From: Mucilaginibacter sp. JRF
GTDB taxonomy: Bacteria > Bacteroidota > Bacteroidia > Sphingobacteriales > Sphingobacteriaceae
Assembly (NCBI RefSeq): GCF_015223065.1
Contig: NZ_JADFBY010000002.1
Location: forward strand, 496,001-560,000
Length of the DNA stretch: 64,000 nucleotides
Direction of reading: 5' to 3'
In this document: piece by piece, positions 25,755 through 35,227 of the stretch
How the letters are laid out: every line of letters begins with the position of its first letter
Position numbering within the stretch: the stretch's first letter is position 1
Translations under genes and position numbers: made by a program
The notes under the pieces: generated by a model
Told to the model about the DNA's origin: nothing
Databases searched by the model: none
The model's input: the letters and a program-made list of their open reading frames with translations, nothing else

Positions 25755-26816
25755 ATGGATTTCAAAGATGCCATATTGCAATTTGCTGCACGTGTAGATA
25801 AATTGTGTCCTCAAATTCAAACTGAAGAAGCTACCAAAAACGCTCTTATTATGCCGTTTATCCAATTATTAGGATATGACGTGTTTAACCCTTTTGAAGT
25901 AAGCCCGGAATTTATTGCAGATATCGGAATTAAGAAAGGTGAAAAAGTTGATTATGCAATTTTAAGCGAAGGAAATCCAATTTTACTTGTTGAGTGCAAA
26001 CATTACACACAAGATCTCAACCCACATAACTCTCAATTATTCAGATATTTTCATACAACTGCTGCAAAGTTTGCATTGCTGACCAATGGCGTCGATTATC
26101 GTTTTTATACAGATTTAATTACTCCAAATAAAATGGACGAAAAGCCATTTTTTGAGTTTAAAATTACAGATATTAAAGAGAACGAGATTGCTGAACTAAA
26201 GAAATTTCATAAGTCATATTTTAATATTGATAATATTACCAATACGGCCAGTGAGCTAAAATATCTAAACCAGATAAAGCATCTTTTACATCAGGAGTTT
26301 GGTGACCCGAGTGATGATTTTGTTAAATATTTTGCAAGAAAAGTATATCCAAGCACAATTACCCAAAAGGTTTTATAGCAGTTTAAAGCTATTACTAAAA
26401 AGGCTTGTTCTGTCTATTCAAGCGACCTCATTAATGAAAGATTAAAATCTGCCTTACAAGTTGAAAAAGTAGATGAGGTAGTTGAGCCGTTAAATGAAGC
26501 TGCATCTGTTCAAGATTCTGAAAGCAAGATAGAAACAACCGAAGAAGAAGTATTTGCTTCGATGATCATAAAATCTATTGTGAGTGAATTGATCGATCCT
26601 AAGCGTGTTATTTTAAGAGATGCGCTTAGTTATTGTGCTATTTTGTTAGATGATAACAATCGTAAGCCAATCTGTCGTTTATTTTTCACTAAGAAAAAAT
26701 TAAGTATTGCTTTGGTTGATGAAGCCAAAAATTTCGTGAAAAAAGATATTGAAACGCTTGATGAAATATATTCTTTCAAAGAATCTCTATTGAGTACTAT
26801 CAAGAGTTATTTATAA
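25755..26816 (+). pseudogene. Type I restriction HsdR-N-like nuclease gene interrupted by one in-frame TAG
   Basis: The frame encodes 353 residues except that codon 208 (26376-26378) is TAG; the same frame continues without another stop to 26816. Before the stop is an HsdR N-terminal PD-(D/E)xK nuclease domain: Asp in EKVDYAIL, then VECKHY (E-x-K). After the stop is the family's C-terminal part (LLDDNNRKPICRLFF). A single base change would explain the stop. The gene is more A/T-rich than its neighbours (about 25% G+C in 26161-26220), which suggests transfer. There are no HsdM or HsdS genes nearby. The upstream part may still make a 207-residue protein. Confidence 0.75.
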
Positions 26817-26817
26817 A

Positions 26818-26854
26818 ACAAAAGCGGCGCTTCATTTGGAGCGCCGTTCTTGTT
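26818..26854. terminator. Intrinsic terminator between convergent genes
   Basis: ACAAAAGCGGCGCT pairs with GGAGCGCCGTTCTTGT around CATTT. It separates the HsdR-N-like gene (+) from the DUF2147 gene (-). Confidence 0.65.
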
Positions 26855-26859
26855 TCAGG

Positions 26860-27297
26860 CTATTTTACCCGCCTGAATATCATCGTTCGGCCAAGGAGTT
26901 TTACGTGCCAGTAGCCTTTTACTTTTAACACATCATTGCCATCAAGCTTGGCGGCGGCGCTCCAGGTTTTGCCGCTTTTGGCTTCGTAGATGGAGCCGCC
27001 CTCGTAACTATCGCCTTTATGCACCAAACCGGTAACTACATCCATACCTAATAATTTACGTTCGCGAAGTTTGGGGTCGGGGTTGTGCTTGTCGGTCCAT
27101 TGGTCCATGGGTTTGCTGTCATCATCCTTAAACCAAACCATTTTGCCGCGGTACTCATCGCCATGTTTATACATCTGCACAACAAGTTTTTTATCGTCTG
27201 ATGTCCATTTGCCTAATATGGCATCGCCGTTGTTTTGGGGCGTGCTGTTTAGGGTTAGGAGTAATGTTATAGCGGTTGTGAGGAGTGTTTTTATCAT
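26860..27297 (-). CDS. DUF2147 secreted protein
   Basis: 145 residues with a signal peptide (about 1-20). The mature part has the DUF2147 pattern: ILGKWTSDDKKLVVQMYK, KMVWFKDD, DPKLRERKLLGMDVV and a closing LKVKGYWHVKLLGRTMIFRRV. It is a small beta-barrel, probably periplasmic, of unknown function; some relatives are annotated as lipocalin-like. It lies next to a pair of palindromic repeats. Confidence 0.85.
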   Translation of the reverse strand: MIKTLLTTAITLLLTLNSTPQNNGDAILGKWTSDDKKLVVQMYKHGDEYRGKMVWFKDDDSKPMDQWTDKHNPDPKLRERKLLGMDVVTGLVHKGDSYEGGSIYEAKSGKTWSAAAKLDGNDVLKVKGYWHVKLLGRTMIFRRVK

Positions 27298-27318
27298 GGG
27301 GAGGTAGTGTATAATTAA

Positions 27319-27404
27319 GCGTCATTGCGAGGTACGAAGCAATCTCCGAGCGACTTATCTTGCGGATCGTCCTACAGAGATTGCTTCGTACCTCGCAATG
27401 ACGT
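27319..27404. repeat. Family-2 palindromic repeat
   Basis: Complete copy with CGTCATTGCGAGGTACGAAG and its inverse CTTCGTACCTCGCAATGACG around a centre containing CTCCGAGCGACTTATCT. It lies immediately before a family-1 copy, the same order as at 16791-16979. Confidence 0.9.
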
Positions 27405-27418
27405 GATTATAGTTTTTT

Positions 27419-27502
27419 GTCATTTCGAAGCGCCAGCGAGAAATCTGTCTGCGTTTAATAACAAAGCGAGAGATTTCTCCTCGTACCTCGTTCGAAATGA
27501 CA
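27419..27502. repeat. Family-1 palindromic repeat
   Basis: Complete copy with outer TGTCATTTCGA/TCGAAATGACA arms. It sits 6 bp from the response regulator's stop codon. Confidence 0.9.
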
Positions 27503-27508
27503 TGTTAT

Positions 27509-27889
27509 TTAAATAGTCGGCCTTGCTATCAATGCCTCTATCTTCCCTAACAAATCATTCATCTCAAACGGCTTGGCCAAAAAATCATCGGCGCCGGCTT
27601 GCATGGCCGAATCCTTGATATCCTTACTGGCCGATATCATGATCACCGGGATGTGCTTTTTGGTAGCATCGCCCTTAAGTGAACGGCAAATATCACGACC
27701 GTCCTCGCCGCTCATCCAAATGTCAAGCAGCAGCAAGTCGGGTAAGTTATCCTGTAGTGCAAGTACTGCCGAACCCTCAACGGTGGAGGTAACGGCGTAG
27801 CCCTCAAATTCAAGCAGCATCTCAACGGCATCAACAATCCCGGGGTCGTCATCTGCTATCATTATTTTTTTATGTTTCAGGCTTGTCAT
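27509..27889 (-). CDS. Single-domain response regulator (receiver only)
   Basis: 126 residues, a CheY-like receiver with acidic pocket ADDDP (13-15), phosphoacceptor Asp56 (LLLLDIWMSG), Ser in MISASKD and Lys in LAKPFEM. No output domain. It starts 39 bp after the stop of the histidine kinase and is almost certainly its partner, perhaps a phosphorelay intermediate. The downstream target is unknown. Confidence 0.9.
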   Translation of the reverse strand: MTSLKHKKIMIADDDPGIVDAVEMLLEFEGYAVTSTVEGSAVLALQDNLPDLLLLDIWMSGEDGRDICRSLKGDATKKHIPVIMISASKDIKDSAMQAGADDFLAKPFEMNDLLGKIEALIARPTI

Positions 27890-27928
27890 TGTAATAAAAG
27901 GTAAAAGTATCTGTATAAAAATATATTG

Positions 27929-30900
27929 TTAATCATTTTCGGGCGGCACGGGCAGGCTAAAGTGAAAGGTTGATCCTTTGCCTTCAACACTGTTTACCCA
28001 CATTTTGCCGCCTTCGCGTTTTATTATTTCTGAGGAGATATATAAACCGAGCCCCAGCCCCGGAAAAGTGTGTTGCTTATTACCACTTACACGATAAAAT
28101 TGCTCAAACACCTTGTTCTGTTTATCATTTGCAATACCGATACCAAAATCCTCAACGCTTACCGTTACGGTGTTGTTTTCGCGATGCGTGCGCACAATCA
28201 CCTCACCCTCAGCAGGCGAATACTTGATGGCGTTGCTGATCAGGTTTACTATCACCTGGCTCAACCTATCACGATCTGAGTAGATATTTCCGGTGTGGGA
28301 AAAATTTTCCACAAGGGTATGCTTCATGGTGGTATGTTGCAAATCGTCCATCACCTCTTTAACCAGATCATCCAAACTAAACCACGTTTTGTTGAACTGC
28401 AACCTGCCCGAGTTTATCTTGGTAACATCAAGCAGATCGCCAATGAGGTTGGTGAGGCGGTTTATCTGGCTATCCATCCGGGTAACCATCGCGGCCTTGC
28501 TGTGCTCGCCCTCTTTAGTAAGCATGGCGCCAAGCACCTGGGCGTAGGCTTTTATACTGGTAACAGGCGTTTTTAATTCATGACTGGCGATGCCTAAAAA
28601 GTCGTCCTTTTGGCGTTGCAATTGTTTATGCTGATCAATATCGGTATTGGTGCCAAACCATTTAACCATATTGCCCTCGCTGTAAAAAGGCAATGCCCTT
28701 GATAGGTGCCATTTATAAACACCCTCAGCATTCCTGATCCTGAATTCTACCTGGAAAGGTTTGCCCGTATCTAATGATCGTTGCCAGGTATGGTTAATAA
28801 CAGGCATATCATCAGGATGCACAAATTTTTGCAGGTTTGAACCCAGTATATCTTCGGCCTTTACACCGAAATAGTCAACCATGCCGTGGTTCACATAATC
28901 AACCTCACCGCTAAGATCGGTTGTCCATAGCTGTACGGGCATAAAATCGGTAACAAACGAAAACTGGTTCATTTGCTCGGTAAGCTCGCTGTTGGTTTGT
29001 TGCAGCTTTTGGTCTATCAGGGTTTTCTCGGTAATATCAGTACATGAACCTACAATACCCGCGAACGAGCCATCGGCATAATGTTGCGGGTTGCCCTTAG
29101 CTACGCACCAAATAACTGCTCCGTCCTTACGCTTTAACCTGAAGTTTGATACGTATGCAGATCGATTGCTCAGGCCTTCGGTAAAATCCTTAACGGCTTG
29201 TTCTCGGTCATCCTCATAAATAAAGTTTAACCAGCCGCCGGCTAAAGCTTCTTCGTAGCTTTGACCTGTCCAGTCGATCCAGGTTTGGTTAACATAGGTG
29301 GTATTGCCATCCTTATCGGTCATCCACAACACGGTGGGCGATGCTGATGTAATGTTGTACAGCAGGTGCTGACTTTCCAGCAAGGCCTGCTTGTCGGCAA
29401 TTTCCTGCCTTAAGTCGCGCACTATACTGGCACGCCCGGCGGGCTGGCCGGTTATAGGGTCGTACACCAATATGGTTTTGCCCTCAACGGGTATAAGTTC
29501 GCCGGTTTTAAAATGCTTGTAAACCACCTTGCCGGTCCACATGCCGGTTTCGGCCATACTTTTACGGTAGCCGTCAATTATTTTTTCCATCTGGCCGGGT
29601 ACTACATAGTCTGAGTTTTGCCTTTGTGCATCCTCAATACTATCAAGCCCTACCATATCACGCCCATAGGTGTTCACATAAGTAACAAAGCCATCCAGGT
29701 TTGATAGCGCTACAAAAACGCTGCTGTTATCTATCAGCGCCAATAACTTGTCCTTTTCGCTGTTAGCCATAATCTCGGGCCGCATATCACGACTTACGGC
29801 TGCCAAACCGCTGGGCTTACCGGTTATCGGGTCATCAATACGAAACGCGTTGATATGTACAGGCACAGGCTCGCCGGTTAGCTGATTGCGATGCCGCATT
29901 TTGCCTTTCCATTTGCCGGTTTTAAATAGGGCAGGCAAAGCCTCGCGTTGCAGGCGCTGCATATCATCGGGCATAAAAATTTCGGTACCTAATAAGCCCG
30001 CGGCGTCAGTTATGCCCAGTACATCCTGCCCTGTTTTGTTAATGTAGGTAAGCCTGTTATTTAAATCGGCAACGTAAATAATATTATCGCTGCCGGCAAC
30101 TAATGCCGTTAACTCGCGCTGCTGTTGGGTGTCGGCCACCTCACGGGTAATATCCATGGCAGTACCAGCAAAACGGTAGGCAGTGCCCCCGGCATTAAAA
30201 TAAGCCTTGCCCTTGCAGCGCAGCCAGCGCAAGCGCTTATCGGTAGCGCCAATGGTGCGGAACTCGCAAAAGTAATTTCCTTCGGCACCGGAGTTAATAT
30301 CCAAGGCACGTTGTACCGCCTCGTTAACACGCCCGGCATCATCGGGGTGCATATTGTTGAGCACCTCGGCATAAGTGGTAACATCATCCTTCGGGAACCC
30401 ATACAGCTCCTTGCAACGTTGATCCCAGGTGATGATGTTGTTAAGCGGATCAAGATCCCAGGTACCAAGCTCGCTGGCGTACAGGGCAAAGCGGGTGCTT
30501 TCTTCGCTCTCGTTCAGTTTTTTGCGGGTGCGTACAAGTTCAGATACATCGGTAGCGGTATTGAGTATGCCCCATACCTTGCCGGCAGCATCCTTTAAAG
30601 GCTTGTAAGTAAAGTTGTAGTAAAAGGTTTGTAAACGGCCATCAACTACCAGATCGACCCGATCCTCGGTAGCCTCGTAAGGCTCGCCGCCGGTAAAAAC
30701 ATCATTAAGTAAGCCATGAAAGGGTTGGCCTTCCAGCTCGGGCAGGGCCTGGTGCAGGGTTTGGCCAATAACATTACTGCCTTTGCCCCAAACCTTAAGC
30801 ATGGCATCGTTAGCAAGCTGTATACGCATATCGCGGCCAACATACAACCCTACGGCCGTTGGCGACTCCTCAATGAGGGTGCGAAATATGGTATCATCAA

Positions 30901-30931
30901 AATTGGCCTCAGATGGGGTGTTGCCAGTCAT
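27929..30931 (-). CDS. Soluble multi-PAS histidine kinase
   Basis: 1000 residues. No transmembrane segment, so it is cytoplasmic. Roughly six PAS/PAC domains occupy residues 1-770 (for example ITWDQRCKELYGFP, TYVNQTWIDWTGQS, DYVNHGMVDYFGV), then a HisKA domain (FLGIASHELKTPV, the phosphorylated His) and a HATPase_c domain with N box (NLISNAIKYSP), G1 (FGIGI) and G2 (GLGLGLYIS). PAS domains may bind heme, flavin or small ligands; none can be chosen. The single receiver gene follows on the same strand. Confidence 0.9.
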   Translation of the reverse strand: MTGNTPSEANFDDTIFRTLIEESPTAVGLYVGRDMRIQLANDAMLKVWGKGSNVIGQTLHQALPELEGQPFHGLLNDVFTGGEPYEATEDRVDLVVDGRLQTFYYNFTYKPLKDAAGKVWGILNTATDVSELVRTRKKLNESEESTRFALYASELGTWDLDPLNNIITWDQRCKELYGFPKDDVTTYAEVLNNMHPDDAGRVNEAVQRALDINSGAEGNYFCEFRTIGATDKRLRWLRCKGKAYFNAGGTAYRFAGTAMDITREVADTQQQRELTALVAGSDNIIYVADLNNRLTYINKTGQDVLGITDAAGLLGTEIFMPDDMQRLQREALPALFKTGKWKGKMRHRNQLTGEPVPVHINAFRIDDPITGKPSGLAAVSRDMRPEIMANSEKDKLLALIDNSSVFVALSNLDGFVTYVNTYGRDMVGLDSIEDAQRQNSDYVVPGQMEKIIDGYRKSMAETGMWTGKVVYKHFKTGELIPVEGKTILVYDPITGQPAGRASIVRDLRQEIADKQALLESQHLLYNITSASPTVLWMTDKDGNTTYVNQTWIDWTGQSYEEALAGGWLNFIYEDDREQAVKDFTEGLSNRSAYVSNFRLKRKDGAVIWCVAKGNPQHYADGSFAGIVGSCTDITEKTLIDQKLQQTNSELTEQMNQFSFVTDFMPVQLWTTDLSGEVDYVNHGMVDYFGVKAEDILGSNLQKFVHPDDMPVINHTWQRSLDTGKPFQVEFRIRNAEGVYKWHLSRALPFYSEGNMVKWFGTNTDIDQHKQLQRQKDDFLGIASHELKTPVTSIKAYAQVLGAMLTKEGEHSKAAMVTRMDSQINRLTNLIGDLLDVTKINSGRLQFNKTWFSLDDLVKEVMDDLQHTTMKHTLVENFSHTGNIYSDRDRLSQVIVNLISNAIKYSPAEGEVIVRTHRENNTVTVSVEDFGIGIANDKQNKVFEQFYRVSGNKQHTFPGLGLGLYISSEIIKREGGKMWVNSVEGKGSTFHFSLPVPPEND

Positions 30932-31074
30932 TCGTCAGTTAAAGCTTGTAAATATATGCCATTCTGCATAAATTATTTAACTATATAAAATGAACAGAGA
31001 GAGAGATTTGTTTTACAAATTTGCAATTAACGGAAGCTTTAAAATTAACTTTTGGTTAATGTTGATTTGAATGA

Positions 31075-31296
31075 TTACAAATCAGTAAGGCGGGTACGGG
31101 TACGCTTAACGTAGTTGCGGATATCAAGCACTATGCCTGCGAAGAAATAGAATATCAGCGGGAAACCTACCGCCAAAAACGACGAGTAGATAAAGAATAA
31201 ACGGATTTTAGCGATAGATACATTGAAGCGGCTGCCGAGGTAGGTACATACCCCGAAAGAGTAACGCTCAAAAAAGGTGATTATCCTCTGTAACAT
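31075..31296 (-). CDS. PspC-domain membrane protein
   Basis: 73 residues with the PspC pattern: FGVCTYLGSRFNVSIAKIRLFF, then a hydrophobic segment (FLAVGFPLIFYFFAGIVLDI) and a basic tail (KRTRTRL). Related to phage-shock protein C, which senses envelope stress. The ATG comes one base after the DUF2851 stop (TGA T ATG), so translation is probably coupled. Confidence 0.8.
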   Translation of the reverse strand: MLQRIITFFERYSFGVCTYLGSRFNVSIAKIRLFFIYSSFLAVGFPLIFYFFAGIVLDIRNYVKRTRTRLTDL

Positions 31297-31297
31297 A

Positions 31298-32584
31298 TCA
31301 GCTTAGCTTTAGTATCTTATTACCAACGGTGCAATCAAGGCATTTCTTATGGTCGCAGTAATTATTTTTTAGTTCGAGCAATGCCTGGCTTTCAAACGCT
31401 GTTTTTATTTTCAATCCTAAATTAACAAAATCCGCGGTAATATTGTTCTTTTCGGCAGGTAAACTTTCTAACAACTTTAGCGCACGGTTTATATGGTACT
31501 GCTGCCTGTGCTGCTTGCCATAGGTAAATAAAAACAGCGCTACCGTATTAAGCAACAGCACATCGGCCGAGGCTTTGCCCAGGTTTTTGGGCGATGGCTT
31601 GCTTTCGGCATCAAAGCGGTAATGGTTTTCCCAGTAAGGGTTGATGCTGATGCTATCAAACAAACTCCGCAGAATATCCACCTCACGTATCTCCAGTATT
31701 TTACTTAGCAGATGGTTTGATTGTACAATTAACCCGGCAAATTGCGCCAGCCTGATGGTAGGAAAGTTTTGCGGCCGCATACGCATAAACTTCCATAGGT
31801 GGTTATCAATAGGCTTAAGGCCGTGCTTGTGTTTAAGGTATTGATACTCGGTTTTTAATTTCCGCGGATAATCATCAGCCATATCGCCATCCAAAAAACC
31901 GGCCTGCCCAAATATGAGCGCCTCAATTTGCAGCGGATTGTTTTTGTGCTTGGCGAGTGTAATTTGCGGTAGCGAACGTGCCAACAACTCAAACGGCAAG
32001 GCATTGGTTTTAAAGCCGAAGTTGGCCGCTAAAAACTGGTAAAAAGTTTCTTCCCAATCGCCACGGTTGGTGGCAAGGGCGGTCAATACCGCTTCCGACC
32101 GTTTTTCGAGCCTCTCGATCAAAATGCGCGATAGCCAGGTACTCATGGACAGGCTGTCGACCCCGGCCATATTAGCCTCGCAGGGGATAAATTGCCGCTC
32201 GCCAAAAAGGAGTTTATGGTAGCGGTTATACAATTCGGGCGCTATGCGGTTATGCAGTTCGAGTGTGGGTATACGCCTGCCGTTGGGTAGGGTAACCGGC
32301 GCGTCATCGCGGTAAACTACATGCAGTATCACACTATCATAAGCCTTATCGGTATTGTGACCGTGGCGCTGCCAGTCGGCCGAGGATATGTGCAGCTCTA
32401 CATTACCTGCCCAGGTAGTTTCGCCAATGCGCAGGCGGGCGTTCTGAAAATCGGGCCCGGCATGTTTGTTATGCAGCCCGGCGGAGAATACCTCTATCTC
32501 ATCACCCTCAACCGTTTTAAGTTCGGCGCGGTCAAAAAGCCTGAACTTCCATACATAGTGCAAAAAATCCTCTGTGATAAGCAT
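31298..32584 (-). CDS. DUF2851 family protein
   Basis: 428 residues. The N-terminal motif TEDFLHYVWKFRLFD, with GLHNKHAGPDFQNARLRIG and GNVELHISSADWQRHGH, identifies the family, which is conserved in Bacteroidota and of unknown function. A C-terminal Cys cluster (CDHKKCLDCTVGNKIL) may bind metal. No signal peptide. It precedes PspC with one-base spacing. Divergent from the MFS transporter across a C/T-rich repeat. Confidence 0.85.
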   Translation of the reverse strand: MLITEDFLHYVWKFRLFDRAELKTVEGDEIEVFSAGLHNKHAGPDFQNARLRIGETTWAGNVELHISSADWQRHGHNTDKAYDSVILHVVYRDDAPVTLPNGRRIPTLELHNRIAPELYNRYHKLLFGERQFIPCEANMAGVDSLSMSTWLSRILIERLEKRSEAVLTALATNRGDWEETFYQFLAANFGFKTNALPFELLARSLPQITLAKHKNNPLQIEALIFGQAGFLDGDMADDYPRKLKTEYQYLKHKHGLKPIDNHLWKFMRMRPQNFPTIRLAQFAGLIVQSNHLLSKILEIREVDILRSLFDSISINPYWENHYRFDAESKPSPKNLGKASADVLLLNTVALFLFTYGKQHRQQYHINRALKLLESLPAEKNNITADFVNLGLKIKTAFESQALLELKNNYCDHKKCLDCTVGNKILKLS

Positions 32585-32640
32585 GCCGCAAAATAATGGT
32601 TTTGCATGAATTGAACAATTAAGCCATCATTAACTAAACC

Positions 32641-32752
32641 CACTCGCTCCAAACCCTTATCCTTTAACCTTTCAGCTCAAAACTCATCACTCACTCCAAA
32701 ACCTTTCTCCTTTTACCTTTCAGCTTTAACCTTTCAGCTTTCACCATAAAAA
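32641..32752. repeat. G-poor C/T-rich direct repeat
   Basis: A 112-bp tract with only four G on the plus strand. CACTCGCTCC...CCTTTCAGCT (32641-32677) is repeated imperfectly as CACTCACTCC...CCTTTCAGCT (32688-32725), and a third shorter copy of the second half (GCTTTAACCTTTCAGCT) follows at 32723-32739. It lies in the divergent region between DUF2851 and the MFS gene, 17 bp before the MFS start. Confidence 0.85.
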
Positions 32753-32768
32753 AAGCTACTTTTAAACC

Positions 32769-34082
32769 ATGAGCCAAACATCTGCACCGCACACCACTGC
32801 CGAACGCCTCCGCTCCATTATTGGCGGCTCCATGGGTAATTTGGTAGAGTGGTACGATTGGTATGCCTACTCGTCGTTCTCGCTATATTTTTCGGATGCC
32901 TTTTTTAAGGACAGCAACCCCACCGTACGCTTGCTGAATACGGCAGGCATATTCGCCATAGGTTTTTTAATGCGACCAATAGGCGGCTGGCTGATGGGCA
33001 TGTTCGCCGATAAAAAAGGACGGAAAACGGCGCTCACCTTCTCGGTATTGCTGATGAGCCTGGGTTCGCTCATCATCGCCATAATACCATCGTATGATAG
33101 GATAGGCATTTTCGCGCCGCTATTGTTACTGCTGGCCCGCATGCTGCAAGGCCTCAGTGTAGGTGGTGAGTACGGCACCAGCGCCACCTACCTCAGCGAG
33201 ATGGCCGATAAAAAACACCGTGGTTTTTATTCGAGCTTTCAATATGTAACACTCATTATGGGCCAACTGCTGGCCATGGGCGTACTGGTATTGCTGCAAA
33301 GGGTTTTCCTGAGCGAAGATCAGTTGCATGATTGGGGCTGGCGCATTCCGTTCGTGGTAGGGGCTATGCTGGCAATCATCACCATGTACCTGCGCCGCAG
33401 CTTAAAGGAATCATCATCATACCAAAACCAAAAGGATAGTGCCAACCCATTAAAAGGTACACTTAGTGCTTTAGCGCAGCAGCCCCGGGCGGTATTTACC
33501 GTAGTGGGCTTAACTTTAGGCGGTACCGTTGCCTTTTATACATTTACCACCTACATGCAAAAGTTTTTGGTTGATACCAGTAAATTCAGCAAGCCGGAGG
33601 CATCCCTTATATCAACCCTCTCACTGGTGTTTTTTATGTTGCTGCAACCCCTGTTTGGTTTGCTGAGCGATAGGATAGGGCGCAAGCCACTATTGGTCGC
33701 TTTTGGTATTTTAGGCACGCTGGTAACGGTGCCCATACTAAACAGGTTGAGTAACACGCATGAGGCTGTGCCCGCGTTCATGCTCATTATGCTGGCGCTG
33801 GTAGTGGTAAGCTGCTATACCTCCATCAACGCGGTGGTAAAGGCCGAGCTTTTTCCGGCTAATGTGCGGGCTTTGGGGGTAGGCTTTCCGTATGCTATCG
33901 CAGTATCGCTTTTTGGGGGCACGGCTGAATATATCGCCCTGTATCTAAAAAGCCAGGGCCATCCCGAATGGTTCTTTTACTACGTTACGGTATGCATATT
34001 TATATCGTTGCTGATATATGGTACCATGAGCGATACCCGCAAGTCGTCAAAAATTGAGGATGAATACATCAACGAGGTATAG
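32769..34082 (+). CDS. MFS transporter, MHS family (KgtP/ProP-like)
   Basis: 437 residues with about 12 hydrophobic segments. The N-terminus GNLVEWYDWYAYSSFS and the loop GWLMGMFADKKGRKTAL are typical of metabolite:H+ symporters of the MHS family, such as alpha-ketoglutarate (KgtP) and proline/betaine (ProP) permeases. SVGGEYGTSATYLSEMA also matches. The C-terminus lacks the long ProP coiled coil, so KgtP-like dicarboxylate uptake is the better guess. The substrate is not provable from sequence. Confidence 0.8.
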   Translation: MSQTSAPHTTAERLRSIIGGSMGNLVEWYDWYAYSSFSLYFSDAFFKDSNPTVRLLNTAGIFAIGFLMRPIGGWLMGMFADKKGRKTALTFSVLLMSLGSLIIAIIPSYDRIGIFAPLLLLLARMLQGLSVGGEYGTSATYLSEMADKKHRGFYSSFQYVTLIMGQLLAMGVLVLLQRVFLSEDQLHDWGWRIPFVVGAMLAIITMYLRRSLKESSSYQNQKDSANPLKGTLSALAQQPRAVFTVVGLTLGGTVAFYTFTTYMQKFLVDTSKFSKPEASLISTLSLVFFMLLQPLFGLLSDRIGRKPLLVAFGILGTLVTVPILNRLSNTHEAVPAFMLIMLALVVVSCYTSINAVVKAELFPANVRALGVGFPYAIAVSLFGGTAEYIALYLKSQGHPEWFFYYVTVCIFISLLIYGTMSDTRKSSKIEDEYINEV

Positions 34083-34115
34083 CTTTTCTAAAAATTAATA
34101 ATCAGCAAAAAAGCT

Positions 34116-34123
34116 TATTTTTG
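34116..34123 (+). promoter_or_regulatory. -7 promoter element for the M20 deacylase
   Basis: TATTTTTG matches TAnnTTTG. It places transcription start near 34130, so the ATG at 34157 is the likely start codon and the TTG at 34121 lies inside the promoter. Confidence 0.5.
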
Positions 34124-34156
34124 CGCCTTACCAAACGGGATCGTTCCGTGATTTAT

Positions 34157-35221
34157 ATGACCGATAAACAGCATCTTTTTCAGCAGGCGGTACAGTTGCT
34201 TCAGCAACTGATCGCTACACCTTCATTCAGTAAAGAGGAAGACCGCACTGCCGACCTTATAGAACAATTCCTGAAACAGCACGGCATCGAAGTGCACCGC
34301 AAGCTCAATAACCTTTGGGCATGGAATAAACATTTCGACCCGGCTAAGCCTACCATATTGCTTAACTCGCACCACGATACCGTAAAACCCAACTCAGGCT
34401 ATACCCGCGATCCATTTGATGCTAAAATTGAAGATGGTAAACTTTACGGCCTGGGCAGTAATGATGCCGGTGGATGTTTGGTATCGTTGATCGCTGTGTT
34501 CCTGTACTTTTATGAGCAGGAGGGTTTGAAATATAACTTTTGTTTGGCTACCACTGCTGAGGAAGAAATATCAGGCGTTAACGGCCTGGAGCTGATCATC
34601 CCTGATTTGGGTAAGCTTGATTTTGGTATTGTAGGCGAGCCTACCCTGATGCACTTGGCCATTGCCGAAAAAGGATTGATGGTACTGGATTGCACCAGCC
34701 ACGGCAAGGCCGGCCACGCCGCCCGCGAGGAAGGCGACAACGCCATTTACAAAGCGCTTACGGATATTGAGTGGTTCCGCAACTTCAGGTTTCCGAAGGA
34801 GTCGGAAGTGTTTGGGCCGGTGAAAATGTCGGTTACCATTATCAATGCCGGTTCGCAGCATAACGTGGTGCCCGCCAGCTGTACCTTTACGGTTGATGTG
34901 CGCGTTACCGATGCTTACCGTAATGAGGAAGTGCTGGATATTATCCGTGAGCATGTAAGTTGCGAGGTTAAGCCGCGATCTATCCGCCTTAAACCATCAT
35001 CAATAGATAAAAGCCACCCGATCGTTCAGGCCGGTATTGCCCTTGGCAGAGATACCTACGGCTCGCCAACCACGTCTGACCAATCATTGCTCGATATACC
35101 ATCACTCAAAATTGGTCCCGGCGATTCGGCGCGATCACACACTGCCGATGAATTTATTTATGTGAATGAGATAGAGCAGGGGATAGGGATATATATAGAT
35201 ATGCTGGAGCAAATTTGCTGA
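34157..35221 (+). CDS. M20 family metallo-deacylase (ArgE'-like)
   Basis: 354 residues, a zinc-dependent amidohydrolase. Metal ligands: NSHHDTVKPN (His, Asp), SNDAGG (bridging Asp), TAEEEISG (general-base Glu and ligand), GEPTLMHL and the C-terminal SHTADEFI (His). A dimerisation domain (KAGHAAREE region) lies in the middle. In Bacteroidota such proteins deacylate N-acetyl- or N-succinylcitrulline in the variant arginine pathway. argH lies 19 kb away in this window, so they are not in one operon here. Confidence 0.75.
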   Translation: MTDKQHLFQQAVQLLQQLIATPSFSKEEDRTADLIEQFLKQHGIEVHRKLNNLWAWNKHFDPAKPTILLNSHHDTVKPNSGYTRDPFDAKIEDGKLYGLGSNDAGGCLVSLIAVFLYFYEQEGLKYNFCLATTAEEEISGVNGLELIIPDLGKLDFGIVGEPTLMHLAIAEKGLMVLDCTSHGKAGHAAREEGDNAIYKALTDIEWFRNFRFPKESEVFGPVKMSVTIINAGSQHNVVPASCTFTVDVRVTDAYRNEEVLDIIREHVSCEVKPRSIRLKPSSIDKSHPIVQAGIALGRDTYGSPTTSDQSLLDIPSLKIGPGDSARSHTADEFIYVNEIEQGIGIYIDMLEQIC

Positions 35222-35227
35222 TGTTAA

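Noticed and set aside
25755-26816. Complete type I restriction system
   Set aside because: Only the HsdR N-terminal-like nuclease is present; no HsdM, HsdS or full-length HsdR motor is in the window.
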